The notes under the pieces are model-generated. The model searched no databases. It saw only the letters and a program-made list of their open reading frames with translations, and was not told the DNA's origin. Positions 32,089 to 44,343 of a stretch of 64,000 nucleotides of DNA are shown here, piece by piece. The DNA is from Pochonia chlamydosporia 170 (lineage: Eukaryota > Ascomycota > Sordariomycetes > Hypocreales > Clavicipitaceae), in NCBI RefSeq assembly GCF_001653235.2, contig NC_035793.1:806001-870000 (forward strand), given 5' to 3'. The translations under genes and the position numbers were made by a program. Position 1 is the first letter of the stretch. Each line of letters starts with the position of its first letter.

Positions 32089-33102
32089 TCATGTTATTAG
32101 CCATAGTGGACACGTCGAATCTAACCGGGTGGGCAAACTGAGCCTTCTCTCCTTGGTGACTATTGAATACTGAGCATCCTGAGACGTGCTGCGTGGTCGT
32201 CGTCGTCTCGCAGTCTCTTCGTTGTCCCTCCCCCTGAGCGTCAATTCCAACTGCAGCCCACAGAGGGTATTTCCCGACATCTCACTCTCGACCCTGCTGT
32301 ATTCATCGTCGCTGGTATTTGGGCTGTCCGGAAGCCGATTCCCTTGCCCCTGGTTTTGCAACGGGTCCTTCGCAGGGATGAATTCTGGCGTCGCGCCATT
32401 GAGACTCGACTTTGACGCACGTCGCATCATATCCTCACTAGGTTGGCCTGACGGACGCCTGGGAAGCCGCGAGCGATGTCTGTGGGCAATGTTCCATGTG
32501 TCGCGGCTCTTCGCCTCCACATACAGTTCCCCTAGTCTTGTAAATATAGCCTGCTCTTGGCCGGCCGCGTGAATCAGTTGGCCACGCAAGACACCGAGTT
32601 CTTTCCTCGCCTTTCGCTTGCACTTTCTTGACTCCCCGTGCACGGATTCCTCTTCTGTCAAGGAATATTTGGTTATTAAGTCGCTAAGCTTGGCGGTGTA
32701 CGCCTGGAGGGTGATGCTCAAATAGGCCTGCTCAGCATAAATGTCCTCATATGGCCGAGGATGAAATATTGTCATGGGGCGGGGCGACAATGGCTTGTGC
32801 AAAGAAGGACGTCGACTCTGTAGTTGACTGTTGTTGCGGAGGGGTTTAGGGATATGTTTCTGATCACCACCGCGGCTTGATGAGGTAGCTCCGGCCCTGC
32901 TTCCATGCTCGATTGAGGCAGTTGGTGATAAGGGCGAATGTTCCGTCTGCAGCCCATCATTCGGTTTGGGCGTTGCAATAGAAAGTCTTTCGCCAGGAGA
33001 TGCCGTAGATTCCATTACAGTCCTATTATCCGCCGAGTAAATTGGTATAACGAATAGTGGAGGTAACGTTTTGTCGGATGCGACCGGACCGACTTGTGTC
33101 AT
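32089..33102 (-). CDS. uncharacterised protein with central helical segment
   Basis: A single exon of 337 residues starts at the ATG at 33102; the open frame extends a few codons further upstream without another ATG. A later in-frame Met near 33015 is an alternative start. The N-terminal third is Ser/Pro-rich. A helical, probably coiled-coil segment runs from about residue 110 to 185 (EDIYAEQAYLSITLQAYTAK and following, then KARKELGVLRGQLIHAAGQ). The C-terminal part is charged and disordered. No catalytic motif or known family was recognised. It lies convergent with the NECAP gene, with 243 nt between the stops. Confidence 0.65.
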   Translation of the reverse strand: MTQVGPVASDKTLPPLFVIPIYSADNRTVMESTASPGERLSIATPKPNDGLQTEHSPLSPTASIEHGSRAGATSSSRGGDQKHIPKPLRNNSQLQSRRPSLHKPLSPRPMTIFHPRPYEDIYAEQAYLSITLQAYTAKLSDLITKYSLTEEESVHGESRKCKRKARKELGVLRGQLIHAAGQEQAIFTRLGELYVEAKSRDTWNIAHRHRSRLPRRPSGQPSEDMMRRASKSSLNGATPEFIPAKDPLQNQGQGNRLPDSPNTSDDEYSRVESEMSGNTLCGLQLELTLRGRDNEETARRRRPRSTSQDAQYSIVTKERRLSLPTRLDSTCPLWLIT

Positions 33103-33631
33103 GATGTTCAAACTGTCCGGTTCTCTTCGGAGGAGGAGTCAATTTTCTCCAGGTAGTGGACATCTGAAAACTCTCCGGTGTGTAAGAGCCGCAAAAGGAA
33201 AGTCTCGCTTCAATAGTCTCCCTGGTTTTGAGCACAAGCCATAGCCAGGCGGGGAGGTCGAAGAACGAGGAACCAGCCGAGCACGCGGTCTTGTAACCCA
33301 GAATATTCGGCTCAGGGGGTTTCAAGCCTTTATTAGATCCGTGACCTCCTGGTTGTCGACATCTACATCCATTTGACTCACATGCTGGGCGCCACACGAA
33401 TGTGCACTATCCAACACCGTGGTATTGTTCACATACTGCCAGCGTGCATTTAGGCTTGATATGTGGCGGTGGCACATAGTGCCTAAGGGCCCTTGGGCGA
33501 GTCCACATTTCGAAAGGTGAACCCCAAAAGTGATAACAATCGCGCCATGCATGTTTCCAGGGTTACGTCATACATAGCAACGGAGAAGGCTCCGTGTTCC
33601 TGCTTGTGCTTTCTTTGTGTTGTGGCAGCCA
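33103..33631. other. intergenic spacer
   Basis: About 530 nt lie between the start of the uncharacterised minus-strand gene and the stop of the radical SAM gene, also minus strand. No supported gene or repeat was seen. Confidence 0.5.
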
Positions 33632-34869
33632 CTAAATGGCAAAACCGTCATGCTTTGGGGGATCATTGAATCTCCAAAGCCCGGCCTTGTTTGCGGCCCC
33701 TCGTACCACGGAGACTTCCTCGCCAGTCACGGCACGATTCAAGTCGCCGTACCGGATGTCGTCTTCACCTCCTCCGCTCGACTTGCGCCTCCGCTTACCC
33801 ACGTGGGCATCAGGGCGATATTGCTCCATGATATTGACAAAGCAGTCTGTCGAAACTTCCGTCGCTAGCCACTTCATGATCTCGGTGCCTTCAGCCTCCT
33901 TTCCTGGCATTACTAGATGTCGGATCAACAGACCCTTCTTTGCAATTCCATCTGCGGTAAAGCACAGATCGCCCACCTGAGCATGCATGGCTAAGATGCT
34001 TTCTCTGGCGGTACTGGCATAGTCATGTGCCTTGAGCAGCCGCTTGGACGTGCTAGTCTCCCACACCTTGAAATCGGCCAGGTAAATGTCGACGAGCCCG
34101 TCCATCAACTCCAAAGACGCAAGTGAATCAAAGCTTGAGGTATTGTACACAATCGGAACTCGCAGCCCCAAATGCTTTGCATGAAGAATGCTCAACGCCA
34201 CTTGCGGAACAACATGCTCTGGCGTGACAATGTTGATGTTGTGCACATGGCCGACTTCCTGCAGCTTCATGTACCAGTCCCCGAGCTCCTCGGGTGTGAG
34301 ATCCATACCATTTCGCTGGTGCGAAATGTCAAAGTTCTGGCAAAAAATGCAACGCAAGTTGCACCCGCTCATAAAAACTGCGCCACTACCGTTGTGACCC
34401 TGAATACACGGTTCTGAATAGCAAACAATGTTAGATGAATATTGCTAGTGCCGGGATGTGGAGTGAGTGCAATGTCACTCAAGCGGCGCAAGACGCCATC
34501 TTGGTGTTGTGTCAGAGTGAAAAGGTTGAGAAGCTAGTGACATGGCGCCTGATCCAAAGACATGAACAGACCTTCTCCGAAGTGTGGCGCTATAACATTG
34601 ACCTTGACTTTGTCTCCGATGAGACATATTCCCGTCGTCTCATAGCGGTTCACGCCGCATAGCCGAGGGCAGAGATTACAATTGCGGAGGTGAGCATATG
34701 CAGCTGATCGTTTCTGCGCCTCGTCTCGAGAGCCTAGGGTCTGATACCGTGGAATATAATCATCCAACAGAAATGGAGGGGCCAAGTGAAGGAACCTTCG
34801 GCTTGAACATAGCCTAGTTACAGATTTGGGTAATTTTCTCAGACGAAGGGCGCTTGTGGCCACATTCAT
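33632..34869 (-). CDS. radical SAM protein, pyruvate-formate-lyase-activase-like, likely mitochondrial
   Basis: Two exons, 34869-34572 and 34413-33632, are joined across a 158-nt GT..AG intron (phase 1) to give 359 residues. The first 30 residues (MNVATSALRLRKLPKSVTRL and onward) have Arg, Ser and Leu but no acidic residue, a typical mitochondrial targeting leader. A cysteine-rich segment CNLCPRLCGVNR..TGICLIG precedes the core, as in the PflX group (COG1313) of PflA homologues. The radical SAM cluster motif is CNLRCIFC (CX3CX2C), placed right after GAVFMSG. Further on, IVYNTSS, VDIYLADFK, GLLIRHLVMPG and VNIMEQYRP belong to the same family. Such enzymes use a [4Fe-4S] cluster and S-adenosylmethionine to make a radical; for this group the substrate is unknown. 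Family assignment is strong and location is inferred. I see no pyruvate formate-lyase gene nearby. Confidence 0.88.
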
Positions 34870-35474
34870 GGTGTCCAACACCACTCATCCCACGTCTATT
34901 GTCGTTGAGTGATCAGAGCTTGGTCGTTGCCATCATTGGTCCAGGTCAAAGAGACAATAGATGTTGACCTGGTGCAAGTTTATGCCTGTAAACGGACATG
35001 GCTATGCGATCCAGAAGAGTTATGAGGCTTATCAAGGTAAATGCTCCTATCGGGGTGGCTTGTCAATACAGCTACCCGGTACTACCTTTCGTGTTAATCA
35101 GCCAAAACATCTGCCCAGCAAAGTAAACTGTACAGTAAAATACTTGGTGCCGACACCATTTACTTCCTCGTTTGTTTTCTTTTCTTTGATTTCTTTTGTT
35201 TTTCTTTTAAATAGCTTCTCCTTCGCGTGCGCACCTTCAATATCCCGTGGCTATTCCCACATCTTGAACTAACTATACGCAATGGAGCTCCATCTAAGAG
35301 CTATCAACGAGCTATAATTCTAAATGTTATGATGTGAAGTAATGGGGAATTTATGTCATTATCCTCGTCATATGACTTTATTGGACAACATGGAATAAGC
35401 CGTACTACTGAACTTAAGCGTATAGTATGTCGGGCTTGGTTCAATGTCCCCTTCCTTCGACTCGCCTTGGCAAT
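34870..35474. other. intergenic spacer, AT-rich
   Basis: About 600 nt lie between the radical SAM start and the stop of the next minus-strand gene. It is T-rich near 35155-35225. No gene or RNA was recognised. Confidence 0.5.
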
Positions 35475-35957
35475 TCAGAATTTACGCTGGGTCGAATCAA
35501 TCGAACTGCGCAGAGAAGCGAGGGTCGTAGTAACTTTCAGGTCCGGGATCGCTTCAAATTTGCCCTCATTCATATTATTTGACGTCGTGGCAATATGAGA
35601 CGGCATGAAAGACCACCCTTCAGGAGTACCCCATCCTCCTTGAACCTCAACAGCACGGTCTCCTCGCTCTGGCGCCTCACCAAGCGTAACCTGCATCCAT
35701 GCGGTGCATTGGTCGAAGAATCCGTAGGGAAGATAAACCTGGTATCCTTCTCTTCCTTTCTCCAGCGGTTGAAGTAGATCTAGCCACTGTTTCAGTAGCA
35801 TCTTGACCCCTTTGTCCTCAGTCTTTGGTGCGTTCGGGCTTGAGTCTAGCATAAAGTAATACGAGTCAACCACATGCTTTTCTTCGCCAATGCGCACCTG
35901 GATGTCATCGTGGCCGCCGCCACTGCCGACAAATTGTAAGGAGAATGGTTGACTCAT
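35475..35957 (-). CDS. small uncharacterised acidic protein
   Basis: A single open frame codes for 160 residues from the ATG at 35957 (protein start MSQPFSLQFVG). The frame extends upstream, but earlier Met codons give a basic leader with no conserved look, so the ATG after the CACACAAC-like leader is preferred. The protein has folded-looking sequence with regular hydrophobic spacing (HVVDSYYFMLDS, MLLKQWLDLLQPLEK, YQVYLPYGFFDQCTAWMQV) and no signal peptide or membrane helix. I do not recognise a family. It is called a gene because composition and hydrophobic pattern look coding over the full length. Confidence 0.6.
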   Translation of the reverse strand: MSQPFSLQFVGSGGGHDDIQVRIGEEKHVVDSYYFMLDSSPNAPKTEDKGVKMLLKQWLDLLQPLEKGREGYQVYLPYGFFDQCTAWMQVTLGEAPERGDRAVEVQGGWGTPEGWSFMPSHIATTSNNMNEGKFEAIPDLKVTTTLASLRSSIDSTQRKF

Positions 35958-38900
35958 GGTTGTTGTATGTGAAATGGAAAACTTTCGAATCAACACGGTC
36001 TTGTGAAATCTGGAGTAAAGAAGAATGCCAAACCAAACAGGAAGGAGCTCCGGCGCGTGGTCGGTCTCTGCTGCCTTTCTTGTGCGAATGCGCTTCAAAT
36101 CGATCGAACGTTTTTCTTGACACCGCACGCCAAATGCTTCAAACATTTGCGCTTGTTACTCATCGAGAAGAGAAGGATTTTTATCATCATTGTTCGAAAA
36201 TCAACCCAAGCTCAGTCTGCGCACCTTATGGTGTGCCGCAAGGCTGATTGATCATCGCCCCCCTGTGCTGGCGGCGCATTTCGGCATCGAAATTGGTACA
36301 GGGTAAGATGTAAATGGGTATTTGCAACAAACGGAGATGCCAGAGTATTTTATCGACATCAAAAAGCATATGGAACTTTCACGCTGCAATCACTGAGAAT
36401 CTACTGGAAGAGACGTTTCAACGAGAAATATCAGCTGGTGATGGTGAAGCTTGGGTTCCCGTCCAAAACATCATTCACCTCGAAACACATATCAGCCGAT
36501 ATGGCCTCAAGCTCCCCAAATTCAATGTTGGTAGGGGTTGCCGAGATCTTTGAGGAATCGAGCTATCTCGGGCGGCTCTCAGTACTTGCGGCGCGGTGGG
36601 TGGCGTTTGAGTACAGACACATGGTGGGCGACAATGAGTGGCAGAAAGCCAAACCTGCCCACCTCTACAATATGCAGCCAACGTCGTCGGACTGGACCTC
36701 GATTCAGCAGCACAGAATTGGCCAGCTTGGCTGGTGATACAGGTAGCTGGTATTGCCGGCGCAGCGTCCGAGCTGCAGAAACCCGGGTTGCTCACATTAG
36801 CTGGTGCAATGCCTCTCCATCAACGCAGCATTTGGTTGCTTTCGATATCGGGAGATGAGGTAATTGACAAAATGACGACCATCAAACAATGAGCACCAAA
36901 CGCAAATTCGAGAGGAACCCGACCTTGACCCAATTGGGACCTATGCGCCCTTTGAGTTTGGCTGGTCTGGGGCCTTGGTACTGATTTTACGGTGATCGCT
37001 CAGTTACCACACCGTTCCTGGAAGCAACATCGTCACACTCTTATCGTGTAGAAAGCATGGCGCCTCCTGTCAATGGACCATACGACAGAATGCGACGATC
37101 AAGTACAGTTGGAAGGTAGAGCGCATTATAATATGAAATCAGGGGTCTCAACAATGATGGATGGTCTTGCTCAACTTGTTGGACACAAGGTTGGGCCGCC
37201 ACGCTGACTGGTTTGGAACCATAACTTCCGGTGGCCATGTAGGTTGTCGTCATTCACTGCCTCGTTCGGAGTACTCCGTGGTGCATTGCTCTGACAGAAC
37301 TCCCGGCTGGTTCCCTGGTAAGGATTATATCCGAAGAGGATGGCATTGACATGTTGAAGTTGATGTTGCAGCTCGTTTCATGGATGCCTTCTCCGCATCT
37401 ATGAAACTCAATGACAGCATCATCGAGCTATATGTTGCAAGTACGGCGGCCTCGGGTGACGTTTAGGTCCATACGGAGCACAACTTGTCTCATTTTGGAC
37501 GTTCATCAAAATCACTTTGGTGCATTTGTACCACATACCATCGGCGCGGCCAATAACAATGTGTCGCGGGAGCGGGGGACATCGTGACATCACGAATGAG
37601 ATTCACAAAGGCTAATGCGTTGGTGTGTGGTATTTATCAGGCCCACGTCGCTGGTATACAGATCATCTCGGCTTAGCATGGAATCATGAACTAGAGGGCG
37701 GCTTGGGACGAACCATGAGATGTACTCCTCATCAAGGGGAATCTCCCACCATGCTGGTCGGAGTGTGCATTCTCGCCGGTTGTCGCACTTTAGGCCCTTT
37801 TCTGGCTTATCTATGATTTCGCAACGGAATGGTAGGAGGGAACGAGGTGTAACCGGCGAGCTTTGCCTTGAGGCCGCAGTGTATCACAAAGGGAAAGCTG
37901 TCGGCGCACACGTCTGCACATCGATCGTGTTGTACACCGTTGTGCAACTGAATCGACCTGCCATCTTGGTTGAGCTGGTATCCAGCTCAATGTCGGCACA
38001 TACACTGAGCGTGTTTGCACAGCTGGACAGGGATGTGATGATGCATCACCTGTGGACCATACCAGGGGGGTTCTGGCTTTTTTTTTCTACCGAGCCAAGT
38101 GGCGGCCATCCACCGTACTGGGCCTCTGTGCATATCCAATATTCCCCCGTTTTGAAATTGCAATCAAAAGGAGGATAAAAATTATCTTCCTTAGGCTGAG
38201 GCTAGGAACCGTGTCGGTGTGCTGACCCATACGAATCATGGAAGGACGTCTGTGGCGGAATTCGTGAAAATAAACAAACAAACCAGACTGGATCAGACTC
38301 TTGTGTCCGGGCAATCAGCATCCTTGGGAACCACAGTCATCCTTCCCTCTGTCGTTCATGCTCTGGCTCGTACGAGACAAACCCGCACACAACAAGGCAA
38401 CGGAGCGAGACAGGGTGGGATCGATCGACAGAAGAGATGCTTTCGTCTCTGGAGTATGCCGTAGGACCAGACTACGTGCTTGGCCCTCCACATTGACGCT
38501 CATCCGGGATATTGCACGACCCGCAGTTGAAGAGCTTGGTCCTCTCGGCCAGCCCTAGTCGTTTCCAGGTTTTTGAGAGATGAGCACCCATGAGCTGCTC
38601 ACAGGTGGATCGACCGCGCCATGCGCCTCGTCTGGACTAGACCAGCTGAGACAGTGACTTATTAGTGGGTACGAATGGTCTTGAAGCTGGAGATCGGGCC
38701 AACGCAGCTGGTGACCCTCGTCATCGTGCCTGTGCTTGAGCTTCTGCAGACCAGCCATTGATTGAGCCACTTGCCAGCAGCTGGCTTCCAGGAGGCCCAT
38801 GTTACCCTGGAAAGATATCAATGTCCACTTGGATTTGGATGTAGTCTGGTAGTATTTGGGTTTTGCTCAATGCGCCGAGCGGCGCTAGTGAGCTCATAGC

Positions 38901-39227
38901 TGTCTATCCCAGACATGCAGACGAGCCAAGCCAATTTGCACATTGCCGTGCCAGCCCTTGTGATCGGTTCCATAGTTTGGTTATATTAGCTTTTTGTATG
39001 CCGGACCGCCCTTGACAAAGTCTCCTCCCTCCCTTCGATTCCTTTTTTATTTGGGCTCTTACAACAGTTCGTTCGTCATCTCGCCAACTGCTGGAGAGGC
39101 GAACACAGCATTTTCAATACCGCGACGACGACGTGTATCGCACAACATCAGTCGTCGAAACCTGGAGTTCCAAGCTAGCCACGCCTGAGAAAGCCCACGA
39201 GCAGCTGGGAGCTGCCGCAACATCACA
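35958..39227. other. 3.3 kb intergenic region without a supported gene
   Basis: The stretch between the small acidic protein and the Csc1-like gene has many short frames on both strands but none with a domain, a clean splice chain or an ATG start in good context. A 12-nt palindrome lies at 37267-37278 and is listed separately. The last 200 nt contain the C/T-rich leader of the Csc1-like gene. Confidence 0.5.
37267..37278. promoter_or_regulatory. palindromic CGG-N6-CCG site
   Basis: CGGAGTACTCCG is a perfect palindrome with two CGG half-sites in inverted orientation separated by six bases. This spacing is the one bound by Ppr1/UaY-type Zn2Cys6 dimers. A near copy with the same spacing is at 54688-54699. 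It lies in gene-poor sequence, so the role is unproven. Confidence 0.35.
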
Positions 39228-42200
39228 ATGGGCAACTTTATTAGTTGGATCAACAAGAACATTCCCGCTGACCAGAACAATGGCAGTGGTCAATCGGACT
39301 CGACCAACAAGCCTCAGTCCGTTTGGGGTCAGTATTATACCCGGCTGATAGGAATTGAAGGGCCTCAAGTTTCTAGGCTAACTTTTTGTTTCCCCAGGCA
39401 TGATCGACACTTTGATTCCTGTACTCATTGTGTCGGCCATTTACCTCGTTCTCTTCTTGATATTTAGAAGATCCCAACGCAGATTTTACGCGCCGCGTAC
39501 ATATATAGGCGGGAAACAGTGAGTGCTACGGCCGCGTTTGGTGAGCATGGGGCTCAACATCTGATGGAGGATGCCGCCCTATGTTTCCCATCCAATTGTG
39601 CGTTTCAAACGACGTAGGCGCTAATATATCTTCTCTTCTTCAGTGAACGGAGTCCAGAAATGCCGAGTGGATGGTTCAACTGGTTTGGCGCTTTTTGGAA
39701 GATCCCCGATGCCTATGCCTTGACACACCAAACTCTCGACGCCTACCTCTTCTTGCGCTATCTAAAAGTCTGCACCATCATCTCATTCGTCAGCTTGTGC
39801 ATCACCTGGCCTATTCTCTTCCCTATCAACGCAACCGGCAAGGGGGGCCAGTCTCAGCTGGAAATTCTGTCCTACAGCAATGTGAGCGTGGACAAGTCAT
39901 CAAATTACTTCTACGCCCACGCCTTGGTCGCATGGGCTGTGTATGGCTTCCTCATGTACATGATCACTAGAGAGTGCATCTTTTACATCAACTTGCGCCA
40001 GGCGTACCTTCTCACTCCTCACTACGCGAAGCGTATCTCAGCTCGTACCGTCCTTTTCACAGCTGTTCCCCAGGACTATCTCGACGAGGCAAAAATTCGC
40101 CAAATGTTCAACAATGCAGTCAAGAACGTTTGGATTGCTGGCAATACCAAGAAATTGGATGAGAAGGTCGAAGAACGTGACAAGGTTGCAATGAAGCTCG
40201 AAAGCGCCGAGGTCAAGCTGATCAGGGCCGTCAATGCTGCTCGAACCAAGGCGATGAAGAAGGGCGGCAACACCGATGAGACTGAGCAGGACACAGAAAC
40301 CGCCAATGTCATATCTAGATGGCTGCCCGACAAGAAGCGACCCTCGCACCGCCTTGGGCCCTTGGGCCTGGTCGGCAAGAAGGTAGATACTCTCGAATGG
40401 TGCCGCTCAGAACTGGAAAAGAACATCCCAGAGGTTGAGAAGGCCCAGCTTGCATGGAAGCAGGATGGAAACTTTGAAAAGGTCGGATCACTCTTTGTTG
40501 AATTCCACACCCAGGCCGACGCACAGGCTGCCTTCCAGGTCATCACTCATCACCACGCCCTTCACATGAGCCCCAAGGCGATTGGTGTGAAGCCACAGGA
40601 CGTCATCTGGAAGAACTTGTCTATTCCGTGGTGGCAGCTCATTGTTCGCCGTTATGCAGTATATGCCATTGTCGCGGTTCTCATCATCTTCTGGGCGATC
40701 CCCGTCGGTATCGTTGGTATTATTTCTCAAGTGTCGACGCTCGTCAAGCTCCCTGGGCTGGGCTGGCTCAACGACATTCCCGAGGTAAGTCGCTCAACCG
40801 GTACGGTTTGCTCAAGTCGTAAGCTAATCCTCCAATGTAGAAAATCCTCGGAGTCATTTCTGGTCTTTTGCCAGCTGTTGCCATTTCCATTCTCATGTCA
40901 TTGGTTCCAGTGATTATGCGTGCTCTAGCCCGTGTTGCCGGATCCAAGACCAACACCGAGGCGGAGTTGTTCACTCAGAACGCGTACTTTTGCTTTCAGG
41001 TTCTCCAGGTCTTCCTCATTCGATCCATTACGGATGCTGCCTCCACGGCTATTGTGCAGATTGCTGGCGATCCTGGCCAAGTCTTCTCAATTTTGGGTAG
41101 CGCGCTGCCCACCACTTCCAACTTTTACATCTCTTACTTCATTGTACAGGGACTTACAATTGCTATTGGCGTTGTCACCCAGGTCGTTGGGTTGTTCATC
41201 TTCAGAATCTTGTACAAGTTCCTCGCGGGCACTCCTCGAGCGAAGTACACCAAGTGGACTACTCTCACTGCCATTCTCTGGGGTAGTCTCCTGCCCGTCT
41301 ACACCAACATTGTGGTCATTAGTACGTTTGTTCCTTTTCCAAGGAAGGATTGTCTTTGTGAAAGATTTATTGACCAGTTTTGTGTCCAGGCATTGTCTAC
41401 TCTGTTATCGCACCTCTGATTCTGTTCTGGTCCACCCTCGGACTGTTCATGTTCTATCTTGCTTACCGATACAACCTTCTCTTCGTTTCCGATACTGCCG
41501 TCGATACGCAGGGTTTGATCTACCCGCGAGCCCTTAAGCAGCTTTTCACTGGCATCTACCTCGGTGAGATTGTCATGATTGGCATGTTCGCTGTGGTCAA
41601 GTCACCCGGCCCAGCTGTTCTCATGGCTATTTTCCTCGTCTTCACCATCCTCTTCCATATCACCATGACTAGAAGCCTAAGCCCGCTTCTTTACGGACTG
41701 CCGCGTACGCTTGAGACTGAAGAGGCTATCATTCAGACTCGTGGTGCTGATGTCGACGCCGAGGTCGATGACAAGGAGATTAGCAACGGGGCTGGTGCAA
41801 CCAATGGTGCGGATGGTGATACATCGGCCGCAAAGAAGACTGTTCCAGGTGGCAACGACTATGGTGTTGAGAAGAAGGGCAACATGTTTTCCCGGTTTTT
41901 TAAGCCCTGGATTTTCTCCGACTATGCTACGTTGCGACACATGGTTCCTCAGGAGCAGAACATCAACTTTGCGCAGCTCCAGGAAATTGGCGAGGCAAAC
42001 GAGCGCAACGCGTACTTCCCACCCAGTGTCAACAGCCAGCCTCCCCAGCTCTGGATCCCCAGAGACCCGCTTGGTGTATCGAAGCACGAGATTGCCCTGA
42101 CGAGCAAGGTCATCCCCATCAGCGACAAGGGTGCGCACTTGGACGAGAAGAACAAGGTTGTCTGGTCCGAGGATTTGACCAACGAGGAGGATTTGCCGCC

Positions 42201-42228
42201 TATTCACGACGAAAAGGTCTACTACTAA
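39228..42228 (+). CDS. Csc1/OSCA-type stress-gated cation channel
   Basis: The family (DUF221, OSCA/TMEM63/Csc1) forms calcium-permeable channels opened by osmotic or mechanical stress. Five exons, 39228-39327, 39398-39518, 39644-40784, 40841-41321 and 41390-42228, give 893 residues with all junctions in frame. A short N-terminus (MGNFISWINKN) leads to the first membrane helix IDTLIPVLIVSAIYLVLFLI. The conserved late-exocytosis region and second and third helices follow (FNWFGAFWKIPDAYALTHQ, then FLRYLKVCTIISFVSLCI). A charged cytosolic loop of about 190 residues contains RTVLFTAVPQDYLDE. From about residue 400 come the channel helices, including PWWQLIVRRYAVYAIVAVL, KILGVISGLLPAVAISIL, and the pore-lining segments with FCFQVLQVFLI and TNFYISYFIVQGL-like sequence. 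The C-terminus is hydrophilic. The family call is strong; which of several fungal paralogues this is cannot be said. Confidence 0.93.
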
Positions 42229-44343
42229 GGTTGACGATGTTTTGACTTGATACCCCTGTGCTACTTGATGGTTTAACCGGTCTATTTTGAGACTTGGGAC
42301 GAGGAGAACTGGCTGAATTTTTGCTGTTTTAGGGGAATTTGTGGTTTTATGCGAGGGGATAGGATGGTCTGTAGTTGTTAAGTGGTGATGAAGGCAACCA
42401 CTATTTGAATGGTAGATGCATCTACCGGATAGTATTCTATTCTCTTTGACGCTCTTTACGCAGTACTTCAATAATATCAAGAGTGTTTTTACATATAATC
42501 ATGGCTGCAACATAGGAACTCGGACCAGCGAGTGTGGGAGAAGCCGGTGGTACAACAAAAGGACGGTTCGTCCCATCTCGGCATGTTCCAGACCTGAGGT
42601 CCCTCTCGGGGCGTAGAATGGGCCGTCCATTGTGACACCAGACGTCAATATGGTTTGAATGTTCGAGATGGGGATTGGGAGTGGCTAACAGCAGCCAAAT
42701 GGGTCAAGTGATGGAGGAATGGTTCAATGCCATGGCACGATACACTACTGGCGTCATCCCCTCGGTTGGCAATTATCCAGATTTACCCGCATGTTTGATG
42801 CAACGATCCCAAGGACAAGCTGCATAGAGCTTGCAAGCGACATGTTGGAAAAACTTGCTTTGGGAACTGCAGGCCGGATGAAACGAAACAAAAGCGGATC
42901 TTGGAGCCGATGGTTGAAAAACTGCGGTGGTTGGAAGTGCCTTGGATGCATTGCAGGAGGTAAAAACCAAGGATTTGCCCATGACAGATGTGCCCTTGTC
43001 TGCATGCATGGATGGCATGAACCAAACTTGGAAACGTGGAGAAGCGGTTTTTCATGGCTTGGCTGTTGGTGCGTTTTGCTGGCCAACGGTTCACATGTCA
43101 ACGGAGACGATCCGGCAATGCAAGGTGATGCGATTACGGTTGGTATCAGCAAAATGCAGCTTTTTACTCATTGCTCGTGCATTTGGCACAGTGGCATTGA
43201 GCACCATTTCGTGCAGACGCTGTGCAAGGTATGACAAAGAGGCACTTTGACGGTGAACGCAAGTCTCGCGCAATCTCTTTCTTTGTCTTCCAATATTGAC
43301 TCGACTGATGAGTGCCCCACTCTGTCCGTTCTCGTTCTTGGCCCCGATCGGCCAGACAAGAGAGATTTGACACCCTGATATCTCTTGCCCCACAATTTTA
43401 TCAAACACCAAGGCCAACCACCATATTCTGTGTTCACCCGTTGCCCAGCAACTGTTCATGACAACAAACACTCATCACCACCATCTCACCATTCACCTGA
43501 TGCGCCATGCATCCATTTCACACTACTGAAGCGTAATCTGGACCCGTAATTGGGTGGTTCCATGACCGAGATTTGTAGATGAAACCCATTCTCAGTCCAT
43601 TTGCTCCGCAGCAACTCTTTGAGTGGCGCGGCCTTTGGAGGCTTGCGAATTGATTTGGTAGGTTGCATCTTTCGACCTGTTTGGTGGCGGAGGATGTCAA
43701 GCCCATCTGGACCCCTCCTCTGTGCATTTGGATGGCGGGACGATGTGTGCATAGACGGGGGTTGGTTTATTGGCAACCTGTGTCCTTTGCCTTTCTTGGC
43801 CTTTTTTGACTTGTGGTCATTTACTTTGCTATCTGACTGACTGTTTTGCCGTTTGCCCAAGGCGGGACATACTTCGCCTCTATTTGTACATACTTCAACG
43901 GCGACAACGGCTGCAAACGTACGCGTTGTGCTGAATTTCTTCTTCGTTAACACATCGTTCCCGAGTACAAGGACTGATACGATTGTGAAATACAGTTTTC
44001 GCGAGCAAACATTTCCCCGTTGTTAGTGTTCTCATCCATTGCGCATGCGAAGCCGTAGTTTGAGATCATTGTGTTGCTGCTACGGTTGTGCGAGACACCA
44101 GTTTCACAGCACGGAACAAAGCTTTGTTAGCGAGGACTCCGTGTTAACGACATCGAAATTAACACTAGTCGAGCCCGAATTACTCTGCTTCCTGCTAGCT
44201 GCCTCCCTTTGCATCTTCAATAAGATCCAACTGTTCACGGCCCGTCGCAACAATGATGTAGATCTGAACAACGACATCCATCAGATCTACGACCGATATA
44301 CCGAGTGACGATAGACTGGGCAAGGGGAGCTCATCGCTGAGCG
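42229..44343. other. 2.1 kb intergenic region without a supported gene
   Basis: Open frames near 42719-43234 (+) and 43486-43953 (-) are the longest, but both are low-complexity or Trp/Cys-rich by chance, lie antisense to other frames and have no recognisable domain. The right end should hold the promoter and 5' leader of the kelch-like gene. Confidence 0.5.

Noticed and set aside
42719..43234. Plus-strand open frame of 171 codons
   Set aside because: It is rich in Trp, Cys and Gly without pattern, overlaps equally long antisense frames and has no domain.
43486..43953. Minus-strand open frame with Lys-rich segment
   Set aside because: The frame begins at GTG, its first ATG is well inside, and composition looks like chance. 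A short ATG-started protein is possible but not supported.
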